Assembly: GCA_017527435.1 (NCBI GenBank)
Contig: JAFXQB010000001.1
Location: 192,696-256,695 of the forward strand
DNA: 64,000 nt
Source: Salinivirgaceae bacterium
GTDB lineage: Bacteria > Bacteroidota > Bacteroidia > Bacteroidales > SZUA-534
Direction of reading: 5' to 3'
The notes beneath the pieces are model-generated. The model had not been told where the DNA came from. It worked only from the letters and a program-made list of their open reading frames with translations, and did no database searches. The position numbers and the translations under genes are program-made. Below, piece by piece: positions 1-9,249 of the stretch. Each line of letters begins with the position of its first letter. The stretch's first letter is position 1.

Positions 1-1120
1 TAGAGCGGAAGTTTACTCTGTAATATCCTACACCGCCGTCATAACCCATTCCGTTATCAAATTCTTTAAACAAGTCACCTTCTTTGACAAAATCAATTGA
101 AGTAAAGTAACGGACGACTTTTGTACCACCTCCAATATTTATATTGGCATTATAAGACATGGCATATTTCTTAAACAAATAATCCTGCCAGTCGATATTC
201 GGATATCGCTCCTGCTGTTCAACCGTAGTCTGATTACGGAATTTATCAATAAATGGTTGTGGATTGACACTGCTCCACGAAGCTTCCGGCGTAATATTCA
301 TCTCATGTTCCAATGACATATTACGGAACATTAAAGCATCGTATGAATCATATTTACCAGGCAATTTAGAAACCGTCTTCATAATAGCATTGGCTGAAAC
401 ATTGATTTGCGCCTTTCCTTCTTGACCTCGTTTGGTAGTAATCAATATTACACCATTCGCGCCTTTAACACCGTAGACCGCCGTGGCAGAGGCGTCCTTT
501 AAGACAGAAATAGTTTCCACCGATGCCATATCGACAAAAGCCATCGGACGTTCAATACCATCAACCAACACAAGAGGATCAGAGTTATTTGGAGAACTTT
601 GACCTCGAATGAAAATTTTGGGCTCCTCATCACCCGGCATACCTGAAGTTGCCGTAGTTACGACACCTGGCAGGTTACCTGTCAATGCCGCACCAATATT
701 TGTAACACCTGCTGCACGCTGAAGTGTTGCACCTGTTGTTTGTGCGATTGCACCTACGACTGAAGCTTTTTTCTGTTGTCCGTAACCGACAACCACAACT
801 TCTTCCAAACCCACCATGTCAGGCACCAACGAAATGTTGTAAGGACCAGCCCCTCTAACGGTTACCTCCTCTGTGGTATAACCAATATAGGTTATTACCA
901 ACACATCATTATCAGTAGCCTGCATACTGAATGAACCGTCGCCTCCCGTGATTGTTCCTAACGTCGTACCTTTAATTACAACGTTAACACCAGGGATTGG
1001 CATTTGCTCTTCATCCAATATTTTTCCCGAAATCTCATGTTTCTGGGCAAAAACACTGAATGACAGCAACATCACTGGCAGCATCGCTACCGCCAATTTC
1101 CATAATCGATGTTTTCCCAT
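1..1120 (-). CDS. SusC-family TonB-dependent receptor, N-terminal part (cut by window edge)
   Basis: About 373 N-terminal residues of an outer-membrane importer that works with a SusD lipoprotein and takes energy from TonB. The start ATG at 1120 gives a signal peptide ending in SFSVFAQ, then a CarboxypepD_reg-like beta-sandwich (GKILDEEQMPIPGVNVVIKG), the family signature VVVGYG near residue 110, and a plug domain with VLVDGIERPM and ANGVILITTKRG. The barrel and any SusD partner lie beyond the left edge. The N-terminus resembles that of the second SusC at 6006 (LWKLAV against LWKNAV), so the two are paralogues. It reads in the same direction as the hybrid regulator upstream but has its own 306-bp intergenic region holding a control element shared with the other susC. 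Family certain; ligand unknown. Confidence 0.95.
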   Translation of the reverse strand, partial: MGKHRLWKLAVAMLPVMLLSFSVFAQKHEISGKILDEEQMPIPGVNVVIKGTTLGTITGGDGSFSMQATDNDVLVITYIGYTTEEVTVRGAGPYNISLVPDMVGLEEVVVVGYGQQKKASVVGAIAQTTGATLQRAAGVTNIGAALTGNLPGVVTTATSGMPGDEEPKIFIRGQSSPNNSDPLVLVDGIERPMAFVDMASVETISVLKDASATAVYGVKGANGVILITTKRGQEGKAQINVSANAIMKTVSKLPGKYDSYDALMFRNMSLEHEMNITPEASWSSVNPQPFIDKFRNQTTVEQQERYPNIDWQDYLFKKYAMSYNANINIGGGTKVVRYFTSIDFVKEGDLFKEFDNGMGYDGGVGYYRVNFRS

Positions 1121-1159
1121 TTTTAAATTGTTTGATTATTAAATGTTTATAGTCGCTTT

Positions 1160-1174
1160 TACCGTAATACGGTA
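1160..1174. repeat. Perfect 7-bp inverted repeat in the susC 5' region
   Basis: TACCGTA and TACGGTA flank a single central base, 40-54 bp upstream of the first SusC start codon. It could be an operator or a hairpin in the 5' untranslated region. No copy was seen before the second susC. Function is unproven. Confidence 0.45.
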
Positions 1175-1240
1175 TTTTTTTAATTGCGTCAAAGATTATA
1201 AAAAAACACCACCACGCATCTAATCAATTGGCACATTATG

Positions 1241-1300
1241 TTTAGCGAACGTTACAACAATAGGTAAATAATGTTACAAATCATTTTGCGTATGTAACAT
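1241..1300 (-). promoter_or_regulatory. Candidate binding element of the hybrid regulator, susC copy 1
   Basis: Read on the minus strand, this 60-bp block starts ATGTTACATACGCAAAA, has TTGTAAC at offset 23 and again at offset 44, and ends GCTAAA. It aligns without gaps to 5786-5845 before the second susC: 27 of the first 34 bases are identical and the third WTGTWAC box sits at the same offset. The repeated WTGTWAC...GCnAAA boxes are 43 bp apart, about four helical turns, as expected for an AraC-type dimer or tetramer. The rest of the 306-bp gap 1121-1426 holds only an imperfect -7 box (AATCTTTG near 1186-1193, minus strand) and the palindrome at 1160. Confidence 0.6.
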
Positions 1301-1426
1301 CATAATGACCTATTTGCACATAAAACCAATCATTTAATATGCATCACAGGTTAATAAAAAAAGACCTTTAAAGTCAAAAGCAATAGAAAAGATTACCAGG
1401 ACTAATTTGTAATTTTAATCGACATT

Positions 1427-4400
1427 TTATAGTCCAGTACTGTTTGTGTCTTCGTGCTGAATTGTGTTAGCACCGGCCGTATTATCCCTCGCGCTGTTTT
1501 CCCGTTCCATATATTCGCTTGGCGTCAAGCCATACAACTCCTTAAACGCTGTCGAGAAGTGCGAAGTGCTAGAGAAACCGACAATCTCCGCAATCTCTGC
1601 AATGCTCTGACGTTTCTCGGCCAGCAAAGTCGCTGACTGTTGCAACCTCACGTTTCGAATAAACACGCGCGCAGACTGATTGGTTATCTCGCGCAGTTTT
1701 CGGTGCAGGTGCACTCGACTGATGCCAACCATACTTGCAATCATTTCAACACTCAATTCGGTGTTACCTATGTTTTTATTTATAACAGTCATAACACGCT
1801 GCATAAGACGGTCGTCCGGTGAATTGACTTCAATACGTTTAACATCAGCCCCTTGTGACTGACGACCCTGGAACTTGTTTTTAAGTGTGGCACGGCTTCT
1901 CAACAAATTCATAATAGTATGCCGCAAAACATCAATGCTGAACGGCTTTGTCAAATAGGCATCAGCCCCGGCATCAAGTCCCTTAATCCTATCGCTCTCA
2001 GCTGTCAGCGATGTCAGTAATACCACTGGCAAATAATTAACCGTGATATTCTGCTTGATTTTACGGCATAACGTCTGACCGTCCATAATCGGCATTATCA
2101 CATCACTTACGACAATATCCGGCGGGGTTCGCAGAACAAAATCAAGTGCATCTCCGCCATTGACACACTCCACAATGTGAAAATACGCAGACAATTCATC
2201 GCTGATATAACGGCGAACCTCATCGTCATCCTCGACTACCAGCACTCGGTATCTTGTCTTTGTTTGCTTTTTCGCTCCATCATCAACAGATTGCAGTTCA
2301 ACAACAGGCGATGGATTCTCCTCTGGTTTGGCCAACAAAGCCGGTGCCTCAACCTGCAACTCTTCTTTTGTCAAATGCCCGGAACCAAGGGGCAAGCGTA
2401 TTGTAAAATGACACCCCGGCTTACCTGCGTTGTTTGCGGCCACAATGGTCCCATGATGTAATTCAACAAGAGATTTGGCAAGATGCAGTCCGACACCAGT
2501 ACCTGTCACATTCTTTTCGCTCTGCGACTGATAAAAACGCTCAAAAATCCGAGTCAAGTCATCAGGATTAATGCCGGTACCACTGTCTTCAACATCAATA
2601 ACAACTGCGGCAGAAACACCATTTTCCATTATCATGCCTTTATCTACAGAAACCGAGATGTTTATCGTACCATTGTGTGGCGTATGCTTGAAAGCGTTCG
2701 ATAGAATATTAACCAATATTTTATCGAAATGGCGGACATCAATCCATGCCTTTATGCTTTGTTCTGACGCAACGAGATTTAATCTTATCCCCTGCAAATC
2801 AGCCTGATACTTAAAGTTGTCATAAACATCACGGATCACTTGAATTATGTCGCATTCCGCAAAGCTCAATCGCATCTGACCCTTATCAATTTTCCGAATG
2901 TCCATCAATTGATTAATCAATCCTAAAATGCGCTCGGCATTTCTTCTTATTGTATCATAAGTCCGCTGACGAACAGGGTCGGAATCAGAACTAATAAGTG
3001 TCCGCAACGGTCCAATAATCAGAGACATTGGCGTTCTAATCTCATGTGAGATATTGATAAAAAACTGAAGTTTAGCCTCATTTACATCTTCAGCGTACTT
3101 GTGCTCAAGAACTTGCATACGTAGTTCGCGGTTGCGGCGCAGATGTATCATGCCAATCACCACGCCAGCCACTGCCAAAAGCACATATGATATATATGCA
3201 ATTGCAGTCGCATACCATGGTGCAGATATATGGATTTCCAATCGGCGGGTTTTCGAAAACGAATTAGCATCTACTGCCTTGACGCAGAATTCATGTTTCC
3301 CTGGTTCCAAGTTGCTGAACGAGACTTTGTTGTCGCCATGGTGTAAATGAATCCAACCCCTGCCATCCATGTTGTATAAATAGGTAATTCGGCCAGGATT
3401 TGCATATTCCATGGCAGAAAACTCGATGCTAAACGAATTGTCGGCGTGCGACAAAAAGACCCTTTCAGCTTTCGATATATCACAATCTACAATCTCCATT
3501 CCGCTTGAGAGCATACCTTTTGCAACAGTTTTACCATGAATATAAAAATTGGTAAGGCGAATGCCCGGTATCGAATACTGTTTCTTTATTTTATGCGGAT
3601 AGAAGCAAATGAGTCCGTTAACTCCTCCAAAAAATAGTTTTCCATCGGGACTGGCGCTCGACGCCGACTTGCTGAATTCATTGCATTGAAGTCCATCAGA
3701 GGCATAATAATTTGAGAACGAATAACCCTGCCTGTCAAAACAAGACATTCCACTATTGGTACTTATCCATAAGTTTCCCTCAGAATCGCTTTCAATTGAC
3801 GATACCGAATTGTTTGGCAGCCCATTCAACGTGGTGTATTTTAATGTTTTTCTAGTATTCGGGTCGATACAGAACAATCCATTGGCCGTACCTATCCATA
3901 TTCTGCCATCAGAATCCTCATGTAATGCATAAACCACCTCGCCAGCAAGCATACGATTACTCCCCAATGGGGATATAAAATCATCAGTTTCCATATCAAG
4001 ACACCCCAAGCCACCATATCCTCCATAATACAACCTGTTCCCACTAATCAACATTGCATTTATCCATGAAATGGACAACTGATTGGCAGAGGCGGAATAC
4101 CCTACTCCGCTCGGCAATGCATTATACATTTTTTGTTTAAGTGTAGATATGGATATTCTGCAAAGCCCAACGCCATTGAATGCCACCCACATATTATGAC
4201 GACTATCCTCGGCCATACAATAAACACTTGTCGCCTGATTGAGAGCCTTATCACCATCTAACAAAACCGGCGTACACTTGCCTGAATACTCATTCAGTCG
4301 GAACAAACCACCCAAATACGATCCCAACCAGATGTTTCTCTGCGAATCTCGATATATGCTTAACGTTGTACGGGGAACCGATGAATCAGAGAAACCAGTT

Positions 4401-5557
4401 TCGAAATGTTTTTTCTGCGACAAGTCGCTGTTCAGCAAATACACACCATCATTATCAGTTCCAACCCATATATCGCCCCCATCACACATGACCGACATCA
4501 CACAACAAGAGCCAATAGTATTTGCGGTTGACGACATGCTGCCAACAAACACAAACTCGTTTTCAGCAGCCGGTTCCATAATAACTCCTTGTTGAAAGCA
4601 GCCAAGCCACAAATTCATACGGTTGTCTCGCAATATCGAATGAACCTTCAGTTTCCGACTGTCCAACCCTGCCAGACTCAAATTATAATCGTGCAACTCA
4701 CCCGTTACTGTATTGAATAACTTCAAGCCATTACCATCCGTGCCTAACATAATCGTGACCGAATCGGCCATTTGCAAGTCAATAACAGCACTGCGCAAAT
4801 GCCGGTAGGACACAACAACATCCGATTCCTGCTTAGATACATCGCACCTTAATAAATTTCCCTGTGAAGTACCCATATAAACACAGCCATCCGGAGCATC
4901 AATCAACGAAAAGCACAACTCACTGCTGTCGAATGTATAATTTGCAATAATCCGGCGGTTAGGGTCAAGCACAAAAACCCCTTTGTTCATTGTTGACACC
5001 CACAGATTGCCACTCTTGTCAAACAATAGTTTTTCTATATAAAAGCAGTTAGGCAACAATTCCAAATCCTGGACCAAGGCCAAGCTATCGCTATTACAGT
5101 CAAGCACAAACAACCCGTACCCCGATGTTCCAACCAACAACGATCCATCGCACCCGCGCGCCACACACGACACATCGACACCTTGCGAAAACTTTCTGCC
5201 TTCAATATAAGCGGGAATTTCTGTAAAACAACGAGTATCGTGATCGTAAAGCTGAAGCCCCGAAAGAGTACCTATCAGGAAACATCCATCGCCAAATTCA
5301 TAAATCAGTTTTACATAATTGTTTACCAAAGACATGGCGTCGGAATCGTCTTTCTTGAACGTGGTAAAATCCGAACCGTCAAATCGAGTCAGCCCGTCCT
5401 CCGAAGCTATCCACACCACGCCATCACGGTCCTGAATAACCTGATTGACCATATTCGACGGCAACTCGCGCTCCGAAGTAAAAACCAAACAACTGCTTGA
5501 TTGAGCAGCAAAAGCAAAAAAAGAGACAAAACAAAAAAGCAATAAATATCGTTTCAT
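1427..5557 (-). CDS. Hybrid two-component system sensor/regulator (HTCS)
   Basis: One-protein signal transducer of about 1376 residues: it senses a glycan fragment in the periplasm and switches on polysaccharide-utilisation genes. Order of domains: signal peptide (MKRYLLLFCFVSFFAFA), about 14 Reg_prop beta-propeller repeats (IWIGTANGLF, LWISTNSGMSCF), a Y_Y_Y domain, one membrane helix near 785-808, a HisKA domain with phospho-accepting His838 in SHEIRTP, a HATPase domain (NILSNAFKHTP, DSGTGI, GTGVGL), a receiver with Asp1152 in VVSDVIMPIMDG and the conserved LTKPF, and a C-terminal AraC-type helix-turn-helix (VGFSSTSHFSTAFKELYG). All catalytic residues are present. ATG 5557 is preferred to an upstream start at 5599 because it begins the signal peptide directly. 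It sits between two susC genes, which it very probably regulates. Confidence 0.96.
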   Translation of the reverse strand: MKRYLLLFCFVSFFAFAAQSSSCLVFTSERELPSNMVNQVIQDRDGVVWIASEDGLTRFDGSDFTTFKKDDSDAMSLVNNYVKLIYEFGDGCFLIGTLSGLQLYDHDTRCFTEIPAYIEGRKFSQGVDVSCVARGCDGSLLVGTSGYGLFVLDCNSDSLALVQDLELLPNCFYIEKLLFDKSGNLWVSTMNKGVFVLDPNRRIIANYTFDSSELCFSLIDAPDGCVYMGTSQGNLLRCDVSKQESDVVVSYRHLRSAVIDLQMADSVTIMLGTDGNGLKLFNTVTGELHDYNLSLAGLDSRKLKVHSILRDNRMNLWLGCFQQGVIMEPAAENEFVFVGSMSSTANTIGSCCVMSVMCDGGDIWVGTDNDGVYLLNSDLSQKKHFETGFSDSSVPRTTLSIYRDSQRNIWLGSYLGGLFRLNEYSGKCTPVLLDGDKALNQATSVYCMAEDSRHNMWVAFNGVGLCRISISTLKQKMYNALPSGVGYSASANQLSISWINAMLISGNRLYYGGYGGLGCLDMETDDFISPLGSNRMLAGEVVYALHEDSDGRIWIGTANGLFCIDPNTRKTLKYTTLNGLPNNSVSSIESDSEGNLWISTNSGMSCFDRQGYSFSNYYASDGLQCNEFSKSASSASPDGKLFFGGVNGLICFYPHKIKKQYSIPGIRLTNFYIHGKTVAKGMLSSGMEIVDCDISKAERVFLSHADNSFSIEFSAMEYANPGRITYLYNMDGRGWIHLHHGDNKVSFSNLEPGKHEFCVKAVDANSFSKTRRLEIHISAPWYATAIAYISYVLLAVAGVVIGMIHLRRNRELRMQVLEHKYAEDVNEAKLQFFINISHEIRTPMSLIIGPLRTLISSDSDPVRQRTYDTIRRNAERILGLINQLMDIRKIDKGQMRLSFAECDIIQVIRDVYDNFKYQADLQGIRLNLVASEQSIKAWIDVRHFDKILVNILSNAFKHTPHNGTINISVSVDKGMIMENGVSAAVVIDVEDSGTGINPDDLTRIFERFYQSQSEKNVTGTGVGLHLAKSLVELHHGTIVAANNAGKPGCHFTIRLPLGSGHLTKEELQVEAPALLAKPEENPSPVVELQSVDDGAKKQTKTRYRVLVVEDDDEVRRYISDELSAYFHIVECVNGGDALDFVLRTPPDIVVSDVIMPIMDGQTLCRKIKQNITVNYLPVVLLTSLTAESDRIKGLDAGADAYLTKPFSIDVLRHTIMNLLRSRATLKNKFQGRQSQGADVKRIEVNSPDDRLMQRVMTVINKNIGNTELSVEMIASMVGISRVHLHRKLREITNQSARVFIRNVRLQQSATLLAEKRQSIAEIAEIVGFSSTSHFSTAFKELYGLTPSEYMERENSARDNTAGANTIQHEDTNSTGL

Positions 5558-5785
5558 ATTCTCAAATCGTATACGGGAAAAACCGACCATCCAGACCATA
5601 ATAATATAGATTCATTTTATTTATAGTGCGCATCTCTGCAACACATTTCTTTGTTTTTTCATATCACCAGTTTCCCTTAAGAAACACTCCAAATGTTGAC
5701 AAACAAACATCGCCTCAAATATAAATATAAATTATACAATTAAAAATAATTAAAATATTGCAAAATAACAGTATACAATCATACA

Positions 5786-5845
5786 ATGTTATATATGCAA
5801 AAATAATTGTAACAAAATTATATAAAAAATGTTACAAATGCGAAA
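5786..5845 (+). promoter_or_regulatory. Candidate binding element of the hybrid regulator, susC copy 2
   Basis: Second copy of the element at 1241-1300: ATGTTATATATGCAAAA, then TTGTAAC, then ATGTTACAAATGCGAAA at the same offsets. It lies 161 bp before the SusC start; the other copy lies 121 bp before its own, a difference of 40 bp or about four helical turns. The surrounding divergent gap (5558-6005, 448 bp) is otherwise AT-rich. I see only a weak promoter there (TGAATTTG at 5956-5963, one mismatch to TAnnTTTG) and no small gene that I can support. Confidence 0.6.
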
Positions 5846-6005
5846 AAACACGAAACACTTTAAGGACGCTTACTTCAAGGCAATTCGGAAATTCGTACAT
5901 CGAAAAAACAATGGGGAATTACAGCACATATGCGAAAATAAACTGGTGAGTTCTATGAATTTGCCAGGGTGACTAATCTATTTAATAATTAACAAAAACT
6001 TTTGT

Positions 6006-9000
6006 ATGATGAAAATGCATCTATTATGGAAAAACGCAGTGCTTGCACTGCCAATGATGCTGCTATCCGTCGGAGCTTTTGCCCAACAACACGAGATCAA
6101 GGGCTCGGTTCTTGACGAAACGCAACAACCCATTCCGGGAGCAAACGTGGTTATTAAAGGAACCACAACTGGTACTATTACCTCTGGTAATGGTGAATTC
6201 ACAATGAATGCCGCCGATGGCGATGTTCTTCAGGTTTCCTACATTGGTTACACAACTGAAGAAATAACCGTTAACGGCAATGGTCCGTACAACGTAAGCC
6301 TTGTTCCTGACTTGGTAGGTCTGGAAGAAGTTGTGGTTGTAGGTTATGGTGTTCAAAAGAAAAGCAACGTGACCGGTGCTATCGCATCTGTTAAAGCTGA
6401 AGACCTTGAGCGTCGCTCGTCTACCAGTGCTGTTCAGGCACTTCAAGGTAAAGCGTCAGGCGTACAAGTCATCAACTCTTCGGCCGCACCTGGAAAAAAC
6501 AGTGATATCCGCGTCCGCGGTTATTCATCGAACAGTGGCAACATCTCTCCTCTTTTAATTGTTGACGGCTTAAAAGTTGACAACATTCAGTACCTTGATC
6601 CGTCAATGATCGAATCAATGGAGATCTTGAAAGATGCCGCATCGGCTGCTATTTATGGTGCCGAGGCTGGTAACGGTGTTGTTCTTATCACAACAAAAGG
6701 TGGTGGAAAGCAAGATGGAAAAATCTTCTATAACTTCCAATATTCGATGAACAAACTCAGCAACCGTGCAAAAATGATGGATGCTGACGAATATATCCAA
6801 TGGCAGATTGAGGGTAACCCAACATCTTATAAAACAAAAGATGACTTCAGCAAAACACATGGCTACAAAGACGGCACGAACACTGATTGGGCAGACGTTG
6901 TTTTTGGCACAGGTATAACCCAACGTCACACTCTGGGTGCCCAGGGCGGTAACGACAAGGGCTCATACTATATTGCCATTACTAATCTGGATGACAATGG
7001 TATCGTTAAAGGTAATAAAGATATTTATAAACGTCTGACTGCCCAAATTAACGCCGACTACAAAATCAAAAAGTGGTTCTCTGTATCAACCAACACTTCT
7101 GTTGAGAAATACACCACGAAAGGTCTTGGTGAACAAACAGAGTATGGTGGTATCAGTTCTATATTTATGAGTACTACAGTTCTTGATCCTGTTACTCCTG
7201 TATACTATGATAACGACAAACTCCCCGATGAAGTGGTGTCAGCCCTCGAAGATCCTATTACATTTAATAAAACCAGCTATGAGAGTATCGCTGACGGCGA
7301 ACATAAAGGTTATTTCAAAGAAGTAACCACAACCGACACCCTAGGTTATAAAGTCGTATATGGTGATGAAAATGGATACTACTCAAACTCAATAATGTTT
7401 GATGGCGATGCTGTTAACCCGATGGTTGCAAGAGACCGCGCTAGCAGAAAACAAGAAGGCTTCAATGTTCGTGGAACCATTTCTGCCGACTTGAAACCGA
7501 TAAAAGGTTTAGTTCTGACTACCCGTTTCGGATATCGTTTGGGATACTATAACGAATCTAGCTATGATGTTCCATATTACTATAATGCGAAGAACGTATC
7601 TGAGACATATTCGTTATCAACATCTACTAATAATAACTACTACTATCAGTGGGAGAACTTTGGTAACTACAACACAACTCTTGGTGCTCACAGCATTGGT
7701 GCCATGGCAGGTATGTCATACATTGAAGACCACAGATTCAACATTGGTGGTACGATTTCAGGCAACGATATTTTGAAATCATACGCTGAGAATTTCCGTT
7801 ATCTGGAATACCGTATTGAGGATGTCGACTTGTGCCAGAAAAATATAACTGGTGGCACTCCAAACCACTCTGTAAACATGTCATACTACGGACGTTTGTC
7901 ATGGGGTTATGCAGACAAATATAATTTGCAAGTGAACTTCCGCGCTGATGCCTTCGACTCTTCGAAACTGGCAGGCAAAAACCGCTGGGGCAAATTCCCA
8001 TCAGTTTCTGCAGGATGGACATTAAGCAAGGAGGATTTCTTGGTTGACGCATTGAGTGCAGCTTCAATATCATATTTGAAGTTCCGCGCATCATGGGGAC
8101 AAAATGGTAACATTTCCGTATTGAATAACTATCCCTATTCTGTTGACGTATCACTCAACTCGCAGCCATACCAGTTCGACACCAACAAGGGTTCAATTAC
8201 CTACGGTTCGTTCCCGAATGGCCTTGCAAACCCAGACTTGAAATGGGAAACATCAGAGCAAATTGACTTAGGTTTTGATGGTCGGTTGTTAGATGACAAA
8301 CTGTCATTTACTATCGATTTCTATAGAAAGAAAACCAAAGACCTGCTCATACAAGTTACTCCTCCAAAAGAATATGGCGTAACACAAACAACAATGAATG
8401 CAGGTGAAGTTTTGAACCAGGGCTTGGAGTTTGAATTGGGTTGGAAAGACAAAATTGGCGATTTCACATATTCTGTAAATGCCAATGCTGCTACATTGAA
8501 GAACGAAGTGACCTATCTTGACCCATCTGTTGACCGTCAGAGAGGTGCCAAATTTGCTGACCACACACTTCAGACTTGCTTTGAAGAGGGACACTCTGTA
8601 TGGTACATGAGAGGATATGAATATGCAGGTGTGGATGAAAATGGTGCACCTTTGTTTAAAACCGCTACTGGTAAAACCACATTAACCCCTGGTATTGATG
8701 ACGAGACCGACCTTGGTCAAGGTATTCCAAAATTCACATACGGTATTACCATTAATATGGAATACAAAAACTTTGATTTAGCAATATTTGGCAATGGCGT
8801 TGCAGGAAACAAAATTTACGCCTGCAACTATCGTACTCAACACCCGCTTATCAATGCAATGGAGCTGTTCTACAACGGACGTTCAACCATTAACAAGGAT
8901 GGTTCTATGAATATAGGCAAATATCCTACAGTTGCAAATATGAAAGAGAATACTCCTTTCTGGAGTTCTTCAGCCAACTTGTTTAACGGTGGATATTTCA

Positions 9001-9230
9001 AAATCAAACAGATTCAATTGGGATACACCATTCCGAACAACCTGACAAAGAAACTCTTTATTGAGAGCTTCCGTATGTTTGTTGCGCTCGATGACTACTT
9101 CACATTCACAAAATATGAAGGATTCGATCCTGAAGTTGCATCAAGCGGTCAAGCAAACAGCATAGGCTTTGACAAAGGTTCATACCCGACATCAAAGAAA
9201 GTAACCTTTGGCCTTAACTTAACATTCTAA
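6006..9230 (+). CDS. SusC-family TonB-dependent outer-membrane receptor
   Basis: Complete 1074-residue glycan importer forming a capped outer-membrane channel with the SusD encoded 19 bp downstream. Signal peptide to about residue 27 (VGAFAQ), CarboxypepD_reg-like domain about 29-105, the SusC signature VVVGYGVQKK at 110-119, plug domain to about 235 (LLIVDGLKVDN, GNGVVLITTKGGG), then the 22-strand barrel ending in a terminal Phe (FGLNLTF), the usual barrel-insertion signal. Length is typical for SusC. ATG at 6006, 6009 or 6015 are all possible; I use the first. Divergent from the hybrid regulator, with the shared control element in between. The substrate is inferred only from the neighbouring arabinose-active enzymes. 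Confidence 0.97.
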   Translation: MMKMHLLWKNAVLALPMMLLSVGAFAQQHEIKGSVLDETQQPIPGANVVIKGTTTGTITSGNGEFTMNAADGDVLQVSYIGYTTEEITVNGNGPYNVSLVPDLVGLEEVVVVGYGVQKKSNVTGAIASVKAEDLERRSSTSAVQALQGKASGVQVINSSAAPGKNSDIRVRGYSSNSGNISPLLIVDGLKVDNIQYLDPSMIESMEILKDAASAAIYGAEAGNGVVLITTKGGGKQDGKIFYNFQYSMNKLSNRAKMMDADEYIQWQIEGNPTSYKTKDDFSKTHGYKDGTNTDWADVVFGTGITQRHTLGAQGGNDKGSYYIAITNLDDNGIVKGNKDIYKRLTAQINADYKIKKWFSVSTNTSVEKYTTKGLGEQTEYGGISSIFMSTTVLDPVTPVYYDNDKLPDEVVSALEDPITFNKTSYESIADGEHKGYFKEVTTTDTLGYKVVYGDENGYYSNSIMFDGDAVNPMVARDRASRKQEGFNVRGTISADLKPIKGLVLTTRFGYRLGYYNESSYDVPYYYNAKNVSETYSLSTSTNNNYYYQWENFGNYNTTLGAHSIGAMAGMSYIEDHRFNIGGTISGNDILKSYAENFRYLEYRIEDVDLCQKNITGGTPNHSVNMSYYGRLSWGYADKYNLQVNFRADAFDSSKLAGKNRWGKFPSVSAGWTLSKEDFLVDALSAASISYLKFRASWGQNGNISVLNNYPYSVDVSLNSQPYQFDTNKGSITYGSFPNGLANPDLKWETSEQIDLGFDGRLLDDKLSFTIDFYRKKTKDLLIQVTPPKEYGVTQTTMNAGEVLNQGLEFELGWKDKIGDFTYSVNANAATLKNEVTYLDPSVDRQRGAKFADHTLQTCFEEGHSVWYMRGYEYAGVDENGAPLFKTATGKTTLTPGIDDETDLGQGIPKFTYGITINMEYKNFDLAIFGNGVAGNKIYACNYRTQHPLINAMELFYNGRSTINKDGSMNIGKYPTVANMKENTPFWSSSANLFNGGYFKIKQIQLGYTIPNNLTKKLFIESFRMFVALDDYFTFTKYEGFDPEVASSGQANSIGFDKGSYPTSKKVTFGLNLTF

Positions 9231-9249
9231 TATTTAATAATTTAAAGAT

